A stretch of 64,000 nt of DNA from Calonectria ilicicola. Lineage: Eukaryota > Ascomycota > Sordariomycetes > Hypocreales > Nectriaceae. The translations under genes were made by a program, and so were the position numbers. The notes beneath the pieces are model-generated. The model was given only the letters and a program-made list of their open reading frames with translations, did no database searches and was not told where the DNA came from. The stretch lies in the NCBI GenBank assembly GCA_020809705.1, contig CP085825.1:4092001-4156000 (forward strand), given 5' to 3'. Positions 12,685 to 26,300 of this stretch are shown here, piece by piece (the stretch's first letter is position 1; every line of letters begins with the position of its first letter).

Positions 12685-14203
12685 GCTGGATCTCTCTCAG
12701 GGGGGAGATCTATCTCAGTTACGCCTGGAAACCAGCAGTCCCCTCAAAAATTAATGTACTGGACTGGGCAATTCATGTGTGGAAGAAATATCTAAAGCCG
12801 TCCTTTCCTTTGTATAGCGTAGTCATTTTGAGGCCGAAGACTTAGCTTCTCCTTGAATAAAGTCGTTCCAACTTGCCAGTGCCCAAATCAAAATATCCCC
12901 CTCTTAGTTCGCCTGCAATATGTTCCCCTCACCATATACGCCATGTTTCTTTCTTCGGATTCTAGTGCTGCCTTAGCAACCCAGAGCCCTATGGAAAATT
13001 GCTGCTGTCCGCGCCCACACACACTCGCACACACCCCTCCCTCTCCCCGCTCAAAGAACTTTGGTTGCACAGCGGAATCAACAAATAGTCACGTAGCACT
13101 TGGGTTCTCGCATCATCACGCTGCGGCCCAACCTTTCTATTCCCCGGCCAGGACTCACCCTCCCCCCCCCGTTCTATATATTGATCCACTCTACGACCCA
13201 TCTCCGAAAATGCCTGGAAGGATAAAAGAATCATGGTCTTGCCACACCATCCTTGTGTCACGGCTGAGTATTGTCCGAGCGGCCATGTTCCTCTTTCCCC
13301 TCCCTCCTCTGCCATCATCGTACAACCCCTCCCCCCTCTCGGTTGGGGCAAAAGAAAAAAAAATAGCAATTGGATGGAAATACCATTTCGGAATAGGGTC
13401 TTCCGCATCGCTACACAAAACTAAAATATTATCAGGTCACGAGGGGGTCATCCGCGACGACTCAGGGTCTACCACTCATTGTGATACAAAGAATTGATTC
13501 GAAGCGAAGGCGATTGAGGGGGAGGGGGCCTGGTCTGTGGTATATATGGATTAGGCAGGTAGATTGATGATAGCCGCGTGGGTTGTTACGACTTCGTATT
13601 TCAAGGTGAAGAAACATGAGCTAAGGAGTAGCGTAGGCAGGGCCATGTGTTACTTGAGTTTCCACGGCCGGGCTAACCTCGAGGCTACCGGTTTTCCTCG
13701 AGGCGAATAGCAGCACGCGCAATCAAGTTGTACGACATTGAGCGTCAATCTGCGGGTAGAGCTTGCACAGTCGTCCCCTGTATCCGTGCTTGAACGGCGC
13801 ATGGTCTTGGATGGGTCGGGAGTGGGAGTAGGAGCGGGAGTAGAAGCGGGAGAGGCTGAGTCGATTATGACAGAAACTAGTTCGGTTGGATTCAAGAAAT
13901 GACTCCGATAGTCCGCGAGGACACCAGCCACAGGAGCCTTGTTTCTACATATGTCTCTTTTTCTAGTGAAACCCAAAAGTCATGCAATACCGTCATACCC
14001 ATCATGCAAGCCTTCTCCGATGCAAAATGCCGTGTCAACGCTGTGCTGCCGAGTGCCCCAGAAATTTCCCTGTCCAGTCTACCATGCATCAATCTCTCAT
14101 GAACCACATCATTAAGCGGCCGTATCTCATGCTCTGTTATGCAACAGCATGTGGTACCAGCAGGCGATAGTCTTTTCGGCGTCATCGCCCGGGCTGGGCA
14201 AGG
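12685..14203. other. 1.5-kb intergenic region between convergent genes
   Basis: A possible polyadenylation signal AATAAA lies at 12856-12861, about 170 nt after the acyl-CoA synthetase stop. A degenerate GGGAGT/GGAGCG hexamer run sits near 13810-13855. No supported gene was seen. Confidence 0.55.
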
Positions 14204-15425
14204 CTAGGCCCTGGGCGACCCCTGCTTGGTGAACAGTCTGTAGACGCTTGCTTGACCTTGCTGGGCCATGTCTGCGCTTGGGAAGCGAGCCTCCGGAAGC
14301 CTTTTTCCCGTCTTGAGGCTTTCGAGAACCCTAGTTGGATCAATAGTGTTAGTCCTCCGATAGTGCCATGGAGGCGGCCAGCAGCAGATGGACGCCGCGG
14401 GGGAACCAATCAACTCACCATTCAACTCCAACAAACTTGACGCCAGCGCCTCGAACCTTTTTCATCTCTTTTTCCAGCTTGGTTCCTGCTAGTCCTCCCC
14501 CTCTTCCAGTCGGCCGTCCAACGATGACGTGGGTGATCTGTCTCCGGCCAAAGTGTAACGACATATTCGCCCCATTCTCGGTCAATATGTGCTTCAGCTT
14601 ATGGTCCGACACGAGGGGAAACGCACTCCCGTTGACATAGACCACCACCCCGTCGAATATTCCCCTTGTGCCCTTGCGCTCCTCTCGTTCCTCGTCCTCC
14701 CGTCGGCGCCTCTCCATCAGCTGGTCCTCACTCACGCTCCCGCTCCCGCCGTCTGACTTGGCGGAACTGTTACGGCCGCTGCCCTTAAGGCTCTCCTGCA
14801 TCTTTCCCGGCTGCACAAGCATGTCCCTGACATTTCGCTGGGCACGACTGCGAACAGCCTTGGGGATGAGTGCCTTATACTTGTCATCCCAGTCCTCGGA
14901 GCCGGCGCCGTAGGTGTCGCTGAGCCGCTCACCACCTGTTACGCCACCCCCGAACTGGCTGTTGAGCTTGAGGTTGCGCGACCGGCGCCACCCAGTGCCT
15001 GGGTTTTGCTCTGGTCTCTGGTGGCCAGTTGAGGAGGAGTTCCAAGGGTCGAACTTGGCGCCATGTAGCGGCTCAGCGGGCCTAGGAGCCTGCCCGCTGG
15101 GAGGTGGTTGCATGTCGTGCAGGAGGGTGGTTGCGTATTGCTTTTTTCCCCCTTTAGCGTGAACGGATGGCGTTGAGGGGAGGTCCTCTGACAACAATTG
15201 CCGTCCCTGCGTCTGCGTGAAGATCGAAATGAAGGTGATTAAATGACTGATCAGATGTGAACTGTCAACTTTGGCTGCGAGTCCAGCCGCATTGCCCGGT
15301 TGGTGCAATGTTATCTCCGGTCCAATTTCCCCATCCGTGATATTCTTTTCACTCTCCAAGGCTGCCAACGTCGACCCATTTCGAACAAAGATGGCGGCGC
15401 GTGGCGCGTGCGAGAGCACAGCCAT
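14204..15425 (-). CDS. BRCT-domain protein with a Rev1-type BRCT
   Basis: This is a 377-residue nuclear protein candidate encoded in two exons (14419-15425 and 14204-14330). The 88-nt intron has a GTGAGT donor, a CTAAC branch point and an ACTAG acceptor. The splice falls inside the conserved BRCT tryptophan (VEW/VLESLK) and completes the fold. The first half is low-complexity and basic. A charged segment follows (ERRRREDEEREERKGTRG), then one BRCT domain at about 255-353, with IFDGVVVYVNGSAFPLVSDH, GRRQITHVIVGRP and KFVGVEWVLESLKTGKRLP. The YVNG motif and strand order resemble the Rev1 BRCT, but no polymerase follows. The protein stops about 25 residues after the domain, with the tail QASVYRLF close to a PCNA-interacting (PIP) box. 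The start is the first in-frame ATG; upstream only GTG keeps the frame open. A role in DNA damage tolerance is inference. Confidence 0.75.
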
Positions 15426-16169
15426 GGTTGTCTGTTGCAACGCGCAGTCACATGAGAGCTCAACCACACACCACTCAGGCCATCCCTCGCTCCCTCGCTC
15501 CCTCGCGCGTGCACCTCGCTACCCTATATCCCAACATATTGCAGGATCGTTTCCATCAATACACCTCACGTCAGCTACTCCGCCCGATCACACCCTCATG
15601 CGTGGTTTCTGTGATTAATATGGTGCCTGGGATCGCTCAAACGCTCCGCTTACTGAGACATGATGGGCACCAATATACCGACCGGTAGTTCCGTCTCCTA
15701 TTCGGGCCTGGCAACCCATTCATTATCAGCTCCCACATATACGCCCTTGGCAGGTGTGAGCTCAGCTCAGATGCTACAGTCCCAACGACCTTCGTAATAT
15801 TTACCGTACATAGATCTCTCCATCTCCTGCGCCCCTGGGCTGAGACGCACATCTCCCCACACATCCCTTCCCACTCCTCCAGAACAAGTACGGATGTACC
15901 TTTTGCTCTGCTGCATGCACGACCTAGCTGCAATCATGATGCGCATCTCCCGAGCATGCCACCCTTCGGGCCAAGCGAGCGAGGCAAAGCAAAACGGGCC
16001 CGAAGGCAGAAGCAAAAAAGTCGCAAGGCACGCACCCACCAGCACCGGGTTGCGCTCGCTTGATTGCCAGTTGCTTGCTTGATCGACAATGCTGGATGAT
16101 GCACAGACGCTGGGCTTGATTTGCACTGCACGACATGGCTACCCCCTCCCCCCTTCTAAAACCCTAGAA

Positions 16170-16405
16170 AAATAAAACAAAAACGACAGATGCAGAGAGG
16201 TAGACAGACGAGACAGACAGATAGATAGACAGACACACACACATACATACATACATACATACACCACACCACACACACAAATACACATGTACACATACAC
16301 GCATCCATACATACATAATACACACACACACACACATACACACACTCACATACACCCGCAGACATACAACATACCTACATACATACATACACACACACAC
16401 GCTTT
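16170..16405. repeat. Compound ACAG/ATAG/CA/ACAT microsatellite
   Basis: About 235 bp of almost pure A/C-alternating short repeats. Runs of GACA/GATA are followed by (CA)n and (ACAT)n, which repeat again. The long Cys/Val reading frames on the minus strand are by-products of the repeat, not genes. Confidence 0.9.
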
Positions 16406-17189
16406 TCATGGGTAGCAGTGCGATATAAGCTTGCGTCAAATGCGCGCATCCGAGGTGACCAAACCTCTCGGCAACAAGCATGGCGGAAGTGGCAGCATGA
16501 CTACCAAGCATCCCCATCCCACATGTAAGCCCGACATCGACGTTGGCAATCGGGCATGGGCATCGGCATGGCAGCGCATGGCATCATGTAGTAGCAGTCT
16601 CCTGCGAGGGGTTGCTCGCCTGCGCTTGCACCTGCGTCTGCGTCTGCGTCTTGCGTCTGCGGCCTGTGAGTCTCGGCCAAGCGAATCTCCTGATTGATTT
16701 ACACATGGCACATCAGCCATGGATGCCCCCTTCAACCCTCGCTCCCAGCTCGGCCGAGTCCCATGTGCTCCTGGTGCCTGCTCTCGCATCTGCTGTATAC
16801 TTGATGGCTTGACAGCCCCAGTTTGGCATCCCAACATGTAACTGTAGGTGATAAATGGCCTCGAAACACGTGGGCCTGCTTGGGTCCTGGCCGCGGAACC
16901 CTTGCCTTGTCCTGTCCCTATCACCCGGGGATTGTGGACGACGACGCGCGCAGTGTATCGACTCGACCCTGTGCTGGCCATCAATCCATCAACTATGCCC
17001 GTTCGTTGACGCAATCCCGCCTGCGGAAGGGGAAGCTGAGAATAGACTTGTCCAGGGCCCGACTCACTCATCACATCCTGACAGGGTCCATCTTCATCTT
17101 GACCACGCTCCATGGCCTGTCCTCAGCCAGCCATCAATCCTGTGCTCCAAGTGGCAAATGGGCAATCATCTCATCCTGATTGATTTCCC

Positions 17190-17360
17190 TTGCCTCCTCT
17201 TTTCGCTGTTTCCCCGAGCTCTTACCCCCCGAGCATCCAGCCCTCGTCCCTGTCGTCCTCATCATCTTCCCTTCTCAACCTTGAAACCTTCGATACCTCC
17301 AATTCGGCCGCAATAAACCCCCTCCCCTCCCCCTCCCCTCCCCCTCCAAAAAAAAAAAAA
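17190..17360 (+). promoter_or_regulatory. Polypyrimidine block in the stuA desert
   Basis: A C/T-rich stretch ends in CCCCTCCCCTCC-type repeats and a 13-A run. Such blocks usually mark fungal promoters or 5' leaders, yet no convincing coding frame follows. It may start a non-coding transcript; this is inference. Confidence 0.35.
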
Positions 17361-20300
17361 CACCGGCCCCCCCACTGGCCTTTCGCTTCACCCATCCAAT
17401 TCCGACCTCCAACTCGGTTTCTATATTTTCTTTTTGCTGGTGGCCCATTGCGCCCTCGACAAGGATCTTGGCGGGAGTTAATACCACCCAGCCCAAAGAG
17501 TTCACCAGCAATCAGCCGTCTGACCAGACCCGCTGCCCACCCCCTCCCAGACAGCACCTTCAGCACCACCTTGTTCTGCACATATGCGGATCATACCTGC
17601 AGCCCGCACCCCGTTGACTGCTTGTTGAACTTTGCTGACCTATCGTACCTCAAATCTCCAGATATGAAGATACACTGAACTTTGGGTGCTTGCTGTCGAG
17701 TGGATTTCGCATCGGGGGGCTGCATGCTTTCCCACGAAGCGACCAGGTCCAAGGTGTGACGATTGTTAGCATTCGACATGCCATGGCTACGGTGGATGAG
17801 CCAAAGGCGGGGGGGCGATGCGGCCATTTGCCTCATTCAACGCCCCCCATTGCCGTTCTCAATATTTTACTTTATTTGATTTTATTTTTTTTCCCTCGCT
17901 AGACCTGGTCTCCCACCCTATCCCCATCCCTATCCCTCATCGTTGCTCGCCTTGTTACTTTCTTATCCGGGATGCGGCGAAAACGTCAGCATGTGTTTCC
18001 CCCCTATTACCGGCAATGCATCCGGTCCCCCACCAGAGGCGCAGAATTCAACATCGATGAAGGATGTTCTTCCCGAAAGCCCAACGGCTTACCATCCGCG
18101 TCTCCCGTCATTATACATATCCGTACATGACCGCGGCTGTCCTGCATGTGTACGTACTGTAAACGGCACCCCGGACATTTATTAGTTAGCAGGCGTATTG
18201 CGCGCGATGGGCATCCCCCCCATTCCCGAGCTGCGTGCTGCTGTGCGGGAAGACTAATGTAGGCCGCACGAAAGCCAGATCCTCACCCTATCTCCAACGC
18301 TGTCTTCCTGAACACTATCTCTTGCCCCGTTCGCATTGCGAACCAGGCATCACCGTGCCGTACAGTCTCAAAGGGCCCCGAACCCTCCAGACCGTGACGT
18401 GGACACGGTTGCCATGAGTACATTTGCCTCGCACGCCCCTTCAATTTTGACCCCATGATGGATCCTGCAAGATATCCAAGGGAGCGGCCCGAGTTACACG
18501 GCCTAAAGTCGCCCTTGGCGGTGATTCTCTCGTGGCTTCGTACCAGCCCAGTGCGGAGTACATGTGATTGACGGACCCCGGGTTGCTGACAGGGAGCAAC
18601 AACCGCCGAAGGCTTTCTTGGCTGCTTTCTGTGAGATCTGTTTCGCTGTCGTAGAGCGGGGCCGCCAGGTGAGCTGGCAAGGAAGTGGTGTCGTTATCAT
18701 CGGCCCCCGTGCATGGAGACGTAAGGGAGGGGGTTGATCTAGAACCTGGTACCACCACACACACACACACCCATAGGTACGTCCAGGCGAGGGAGTAGCG
18801 GTGAGGGCAACACTAGACCCCAACGAGAGGCACTTCGGGACACGCGAGGGAAGAGAAAAAAAAAATAAACAAGAAAAAAAAACCTGATCAAGTGTTGTCC
18901 TAGTGGCTTAATCCCCTTTTGAACAGAGTTGGGGGTTTGATGTTGGCGAACACGGGGTTGGCAGTTGCTGGCACTATACGCACACATTCAGGAACCAAAG
19001 TCAGGTTGGGAAGCGATATGCGTATGCAAGCACAGGTTAGATCTAGGGACAAGCGCACCACGGAGGACAGAGCACAGGAGCGCACTAAGCGCTGCCAGAT
19101 CGCATCTGGGGGTCAAGAAGCGCAGCGGCAGTATGTCGACCAGGACATCTCTTGGGATGGGAGACGGGTGTGTGGACGGAAGGGCAGAACAACGCTTCCA
19201 GCCCATGATGTGTGAAGTGTCGTGTCCCGGAACAGGCGCACTGCCTGCTGCCCACTCCATGTGGATCTGCAACGAGGGCTGCCCCCATCCTTCGTTGACG
19301 CCACGGCCGTGTGGACAGTGTGAGTTTATGGAAGCCAGGGGGGCGGGCTCTCGTCTTTTACAGGGCCAAGTGGAACGCCATTCCCCGTTTGGCAACGGCG
19401 TCGACAACCGGCGTCCCATGTGAAGCGGACCGTTATCCACACCTGCAAGCACATGCAGAGTCAGCCAGCGGGTGGGTGTTGAGCTTCTTTGCTTGCTTGG
19501 ATGCGTTGGCAACGAGTTTGATGATTATCGACATTCTGTCTTGGCCAACCACCAATACATGGCAATTAATCAGTTCATTTCGAACCCAAAAAATATCGAT
19601 CACGGTGGCGATGACTGATTGGTCTTCGGCTTATTTACACTCCAAGCCATTGGCAACCAGACCTGGTCGAAATGAATCGGTGAACTGAATAGAGATAGGT
19701 TGAAACCCCCCCTGTGCGATCCCAAGAGTAGGCTCATCAACTCGACGATCCAATGGCCAATAGATTTACGAGGATCTGACGGCTACTTTTTGCTTGTTGG
19801 GGTGGTTGTTGCGCTGGCGAAAGTGGTGGTGGTGTGGTGTGCCAGAGACGTGGTGGGCGCTCATTGGGTTGAGGGAGGGTCAGCGGCCAGCCTAGTATCA
19901 ATAACATCAAGCCAGCCCGGGCCTCAAACGACAACGGGCTGAGAAACTCTAGCACGGAGGTACGCGGTCAAGGTTACTCTGAGTCGGCCCTCGCTCGCAT
20001 TTGCCGGCTGCTTGAATAGCGATTGATCTACCGTTGTGTTGGCGGCCCCGTCAATAAGGAGATTAACTCCGCGGAATCTCAACTGCGGGAAGATGTATAA
20101 TCCCCGAACACCCGGTGACAAAGGTGGGCGTGTGTTGGTTCAATCCCGGGTAGAAACGAAGCTGAATCTTAAAAAACGAGGTATTTGAACGAGCCCACCA
20201 GTCAACCATGGAACCGAATATCTTCGCTAGGTTCTTAAGACAGGTGTTGGGGATGGTGGCGGGGGGGAACTTTTGCGACCCCCGGCGCGACGACTTCACG

Positions 20301-23300
20301 AGCAGATGCCCTTGTCTAATTCGTACTGTGCCCATCTCGCATCTGACAGCAAGACGAACGGGTAGACTAACGCCAGCATCCACCAAGGTGCATGGGCTTG
20401 GACCGGCGTGTAAAGAAGTGGAGGGATCCTGGTCGGAAAAAGTGGCGACCTGGATGTGCGAAGGCTTGGCTTTCCGATCCCCCACGACGGGCGGGACAAT
20501 GAATCGACTAGAGGCGGCCTCCTGGTTGGCTGGCTCAAAAAACAAAGGGCTGGTCATGGACGGCCGGGGTCTCTGAAACGTCCCAGCAGGGCTCCCTATC
20601 CACTCTTCCCGACCTCTATGCGCCTCCCATTGGCCATGTTCTAGACATGCACTACATAGCCGCTGTGCAGGTCATGCAAGTGCTCAAGCCAACATGATCC
20701 TCTCGCCACCCCTGTCGCCTTGCTCGGGCGGCTGCAGGGACTCAAAGCCAGAAGCACAGAAACGCGTTGGATGGCAATCGAAGCCCATCCCTCCCAGGGT
20801 GTATCTAGAAAAACATGGACATGGGAACCACGGATGATGACGGGAAGAGATGCATTCCTCACGCCATGATGAGGAAAGCAACGTCCAAAGCTCGCACCCA
20901 GGCCCTAGTGAGTAGGGTTGGGTTGGGTGAATGGAAGTGATTCGTATCCGGCTTGTTCCCCTCAAAGGCTGAGACATCCGAGTGAGTTGAGAGAAATAGA
21001 AATTTCACCCGACCCGGAGACAGAGCATTTGAGTCAAACTTTGACTTGGAAACACAGCTCCTTCTTGACACGATGACAACATTTCCGAGGCTACCTCCGA
21101 ATTGCCAAAATTGGCAAGCCTTTTATCCTTACCAGTAGTAATGCTTATTTCTTTTTTTTTTTTTTTTGAGCCCAACTATGATGGTACCACAGCTATCATG
21201 GTGTGGCCCATGCTTGATAATATAGGAAACGAGGTTTTTTTGGGGGTTTTTTTTTTCCTCCCTTCGCCTTTTCCCGGCGATAAGACTTGACCTAAATGAG
21301 GTGGCGTTGATTGGGGAGATGAATATTGAATGCATTGACGTCTTACTCTGCCAAACCATGGCCTGGAAGAGTCCAGCCAGTTGGTTGAAGCTTGCGCCAT
21401 GACCAATTGACAAAGTCCAAGCTGTTGAACAAGGGCAGTCCAAAAAAAAAAATATGGAACATGGCTAAGCAATCGTGCCGGGATTGACGATCATGAGCAG
21501 AATCGACGGTTGGCTCAGATTGCATTGCCGGCCCTTGTACCCAGCCTGCGATGCATGACATGCAGAAATGGATGAGGCTTCCGGAATTGTCTTGGGGTAG
21601 CGGGCACATGGAGACCCTCGTTCAAGATGAAGAAAAAAGCATTGGCGGCAGAAGGCGCGCGGCAGAGGCATTTCGGGGGTCCGGAGGTTGCTTGTTCAAG
21701 GCGCCACAAGCTGACCCTGGGATTTATCCCATGTACAATGACGAGGTTGGGTGTCACAGTCATGAGCTAGTGGCAACCAGGCGAATGCAATGGTACGATG
21801 GCTGTTGAGAAAAGCACATAAAGGGAATGAAAAAAGAAAAGAAAAAGCAAAGTGCTTCCTGGATTCCGTGTGTATCAAGGTCAAGGTCGATAGAACAAGC
21901 TAGGCGGGCATATCCGGCGGCGCATCATGGGATGACGGGTTGGAAGGACAGACAGGAATCCCTTGTCGACAAAGCGGGGCAATTTGGGGTCATCAACGAC
22001 TGCAGGAGGGGACGGGGAGGCTGGGCTGGGCCGGTCCCGAACCGGGGCACTTGTCTTGCCTCAAGACGCCTGTGTCATGATGGACTCTCCCGAGTGAGAC
22101 AAAAAGCCCGGATCGAGGACAAAAGAGGCTCGTCGAGGGCTCGGGTTGACAATGTGGCTGGCCATGTGTCCCCCGTTGAAACGTGCTGGGCGACCCGTCA
22201 CAGCCAGTCGGGGGCGGCCAGCTGTCAAGCCCTCCCGACACGCAAGACATGGCGGGCGTTTTAGTTGGCTGAAGAGGGCGCCTGATCTCGATAGCGATGC
22301 TGGCCAGACGCGGGGCCTGGGCTGATGGTCAGACGCTGTTTCTCGATTGTACCAATGGCTTACTATCCAGTGTAATTCCGTATCCTGCGCTCTCCGAGGC
22401 ATCCATTTTGGGGCGGAGGAGTGTACGAAAAAAAAAAATTAAAAAAAAATAGAGAGAAAAAAGGACACCTATACTCCACCTACTAACGTACCTCGGCAGC
22501 TCGTTAAACTGTTCCGCGTGACGGTGATGGTGATGCCAGAGAAACGCCGATGGTCGTGATCGGTAGCTGGCTAGCTGAGCCTGTTTGAAAAGGCGGAAAG
22601 TACCCAGAGCGACGAGGGTGAGGCGACAAAGCCCTCGCCGGGATACCCACGAACGCGGTCGGGGTCTTCGGTGCGAAGTACCGGTACCTCCCTCCACGGG
22701 GGTCGGCGCTTGCCTGCCACAGTGCGCGTGTTCCCTGCTCTATCCTCGTCAGCGTCGACATACCGGGATTGGCCATTCCTGGACAGACTTGCGAGATTCA
22801 GCTGACGAGGATCAGTTCCCACTTGGACTGGACCTGGACAGCTTCTTCGCGTGGTGTGTGTGAAGTGTGGGGTGAAGGGCGGGAGAGTGGGAAATCGAGC
22901 GGGTTGGCAGACTCCTCTTTCTGGGCCATTTCAGGGCAAAAAGCAAGCGGGAAGCAGCATGAGAAGTTTCCAGACGCCGTACAGCGCGAAACATCCTGGG
23001 CAGCGCCCAAGCGTCGAACATTCTACCCAAGGGCTTATGGGGCAAAAAGCCTATTGCCCTTTTTTTTCTTTTATTGGAGCCGCCTCTGTGTACCTGCGTT
23101 AACCAAGGCGGAAGGCCTAGGTAAGGTACCCAGCCTTAGTTCTTGTAGTCTCATTCAACCGACGACTGCGCCGACGTGTGTGACCCTTTTTGGTTGCGAG
23201 TGTGGGGTCATCATCGTAAGAGCTGCTTGCCTTTTTGTTTTCTTGTTATCAGTCTCAACACCCCGTTAAACCCCGAGCGCCTGGCAAGGGTAATTTGAGG

Positions 23301-26300
23301 CTCGGCGTTTCTGTAGTAGCTGAGTTGTCTGCTGCTGGGCAAAAGGGCGCTGGCCTCTTCCCTCTCACCGCAATTGCATTGTCTTTTCTTGGCTTTTTGT
23401 TCGTGATGACTTGTTTCGCTCACATGATTGCGGATTATTCCATTGGCCTTTGAGGAACAAAACAGTGTTTTCTTCTTACGCGGCTTCCCCGGTTTGGCTC
23501 TCGGCCGGATGGCAAAGGTTGCCTTAGTTCAAGCGGAATCTTGCATTGGACGTACATGGCACATGGTCTCCACGGCGGAGCTTCTGCACGCCGAGCTATA
23601 GGGCATGCTCTATTCCTGTAGTGGCACGGGACGGCGATGCGAGCCATGGACCCCGGCGTGGACCAGAGCGAGGCCCCCAACAGTGCCACATCCGGACTCA
23701 TCAACTGGCGTCCTTGCCTGTGGAAAAAAGCGATATGCGACAGAAGCAGGCCTGCCTCACTGCTCCCCTCGTCTCGTTAAAGAGATGCGCAATGCCAGAT
23801 CTGATTGCTCTCTTGGCCCATGCTGCCTTGTAGAGCACGGCCCTTGCGGCACTGTCCATAATCTCACAATCCATGTCGACTGCGCGATGTTACTTTCTTC
23901 TCACCGTGTTGGGCTTCGTGATCGGAGCAGGTAGCCTTTCATCAATTCAGGTTGAGGACTTTACCGACACCTTAGCCCCCTCTTCGGGTGACTAGGGCGC
24001 ATTGTCTCGTCTTAGCTCCCGCCTTGACATTGAGGTGGTAGGTCGTGACCCAACACCTGGCAGCACGTCCTTGGTCCAAGATAATCTTGGTGGCTGGGCT
24101 GGGTAAGGGAGGACGATTGTGGCCGAAAATGATGGGAGGAATACGTCGTGGTATCACAGCGCCGGTTGGTCTGATCAGGTAGTGGCAAAGAGACGGGGAT
24201 GTTGTGATACGTGCTGGGATGGGGGGAAGATGCTGGTGCCACATGAGGCTTGTGGGGGTGATTTAGCCACCAGCCTCTCCCTTGTTTTGTGGTCAGAGCC
24301 AACAACGCTGCTGTGTGCTAAATTGAATGAGACGACCAGAGGGCTATGAAATGACGACAATGATTTCATGGCTGGGTCAAAACCCTGGCTATGCGTACCA
24401 TCCACAGCCCTTGAATGCATACACGATCCATCGTGCACTACATGAACACCTGGTATGATTTTCAGATATATGAGATCTTCGTCTTGGGTCTGGGGTGGTG
24501 GCGCGAACTTTTAGGCCGAATACGGTAAGTAACCCATTGCTTCACAATGGATTCGCTGCTGGTGGAGATGCGAGTTTAGCGCTACGAGGGGGGCGCAATA
24601 CACTTTGCTGGCATCCATTGTTCTCTAAAACGTGGTTCAGTTTGCCGTGCTGCCAGAACAATGTGATAGCTCCAAAGCTTGGAGCAATTGGTGCCCATTT
24701 TCTGCCAGCCTTCAAGTATCGTCGATCTATGGGGCTAGCTATGTGCTCACTTACATCACTCACTGAACCGCTCCCGAGAGTCGTAGGGCAGTCTACATGT
24801 GCATCCATGCACATTGCCCGTCTACTTGCTTATGCATTGCACATGCACAGGAAGCCCTGTCACATCGCCCACCTTATGCACCTTGCATACCCGACAACGG
24901 TGCGTGCGTAGGGCAGGTGATGGAGGAATGCCATGCTATGCCAGATGGGCAGCATGCGATCTACCAAAGCTTATTATTATATTTATCTCACCTGAGGTTT
25001 GGCTGTACCGGGGAACAGCCAAACTTATCCATGGCGACCATGATCTCATAGGCAGTCCAGGCGAGGTACGCTTCAATCAATCAATCAATCGCAACTCGCC
25101 AACGCCTTTGAGCTCATTGACGATTGGGCGAAGGCGGCCGCCCATTGAGACCCACCGACTAGCTGCCTCCCTCGGGCCAGCAACTGCGCCGCGATGAACT
25201 ACAGACCCAGACGAGCGAAAGAAAAAAAAAAAAAGCCACTTCTCGAGGGCATACCCTTTCCTGGGCACCACACCGAGAGAGATGTGTCGGCAGTTCATTT
25301 AGTCCTATGCCACAAAAGGATCGAAATACGAGACCAAGGCTTGGTACACGTTCTGAGACGGATGTGCTGCGTCGTCTCGGTGGTTTTCGATGGCGGATCA
25401 CATTAAACTCCGGGCGAATAGAATGGGAATACTAACTTGGCCCTAAGCCACTTGAGAGTGGGAGAGTTTGAGCCGAAGACGGAGAGAGAAACATGACGAA
25501 GCAGGACTACAAACCACGTACCCTACTTTAGCCCCTGTCTAACCAGCTACGTAACCAACAAAGAGGTGGAGGACATGAGTTCCCTCTACTCCTCCAATCC
25601 TATTCCCAAGTTGCTTGAGACGGGGTGTGGACAAGGATGCGAAGTCTCAAATTCGGTATGAGAGGGAAAGTAAAGTAAAATGAAGCCAAAATATGAGATA
25701 GTGAAGACAGGCATGAATACATGCGTTTAGGTACCGAGGCACGTAATAGTACCCGAAGTGTCTAAGATTGAAAAGTGCCCACTTGATCATGTCATGTTCT
25801 GGAGCAGGTGGCTGACGGGTTACCGAGGCTTGCTTGCACGTCCAACAGACTCAACCTCGACCATGTCTTTGACAAAGTCAGAATTGGCTTGCAGCGCAAA
25901 CCTCAAGGGGTGCTCCAAAGAAAGAAGAACAGACCGAAAAACAAAGTGAAGAAGGATGGAGAAGATTGGGTTGCAGGGCAGCCCTGGGCGTCGGCGATCC
26001 TCCCCTTGCTGCTGGAGGTGCATGATGGGCCGAGTGTCTGTTGAGGAGACACACAGAGGTCATGGGTGAAGTCAAGCCGCTGGCGGTAACAAGTGAGACA
26101 TGGCTCGCCACGACTGGTCCACCGAGACCGCCACAGCGCGCCGCCCAGGACCTCAAAGGCCCAAGGGCATCGGAAATAGCAACCTTTCCGCAAAAATCTA
26201 GATGCCGGCGTGTTGGCGCGTTGGCACTGTGTCCACTTGGTTCCCTTGCACGAGGTTTGCTCGTGGGCCAGCCCAGCCATTCCTGGGGGTGCGAGAGATA

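Noticed and set aside
13650..13976. 108-codon minus-strand frame with a Pro/Thr/Ala repeat
   Set aside because: The repeat part comes from a GGGAGT-like hexamer run. The rest shows no family resemblance or splice support.
16139..16517. Cys/Val-rich frames on the minus strand
   Set aside because: They are translations of the CA/ACAT microsatellite in all frames.
16436..17113. 225-codon minus-strand frame
   Set aside because: Composition looks random, with no recognisable motif, and it overlaps equally long plus-strand frames.
17190..17678. 162-codon Pro/Ser-rich frame on the plus strand
   Set aside because: It derives from a polypyrimidine block with a poly-A run. It has no conserved motif, so it more likely reflects leader or promoter DNA.
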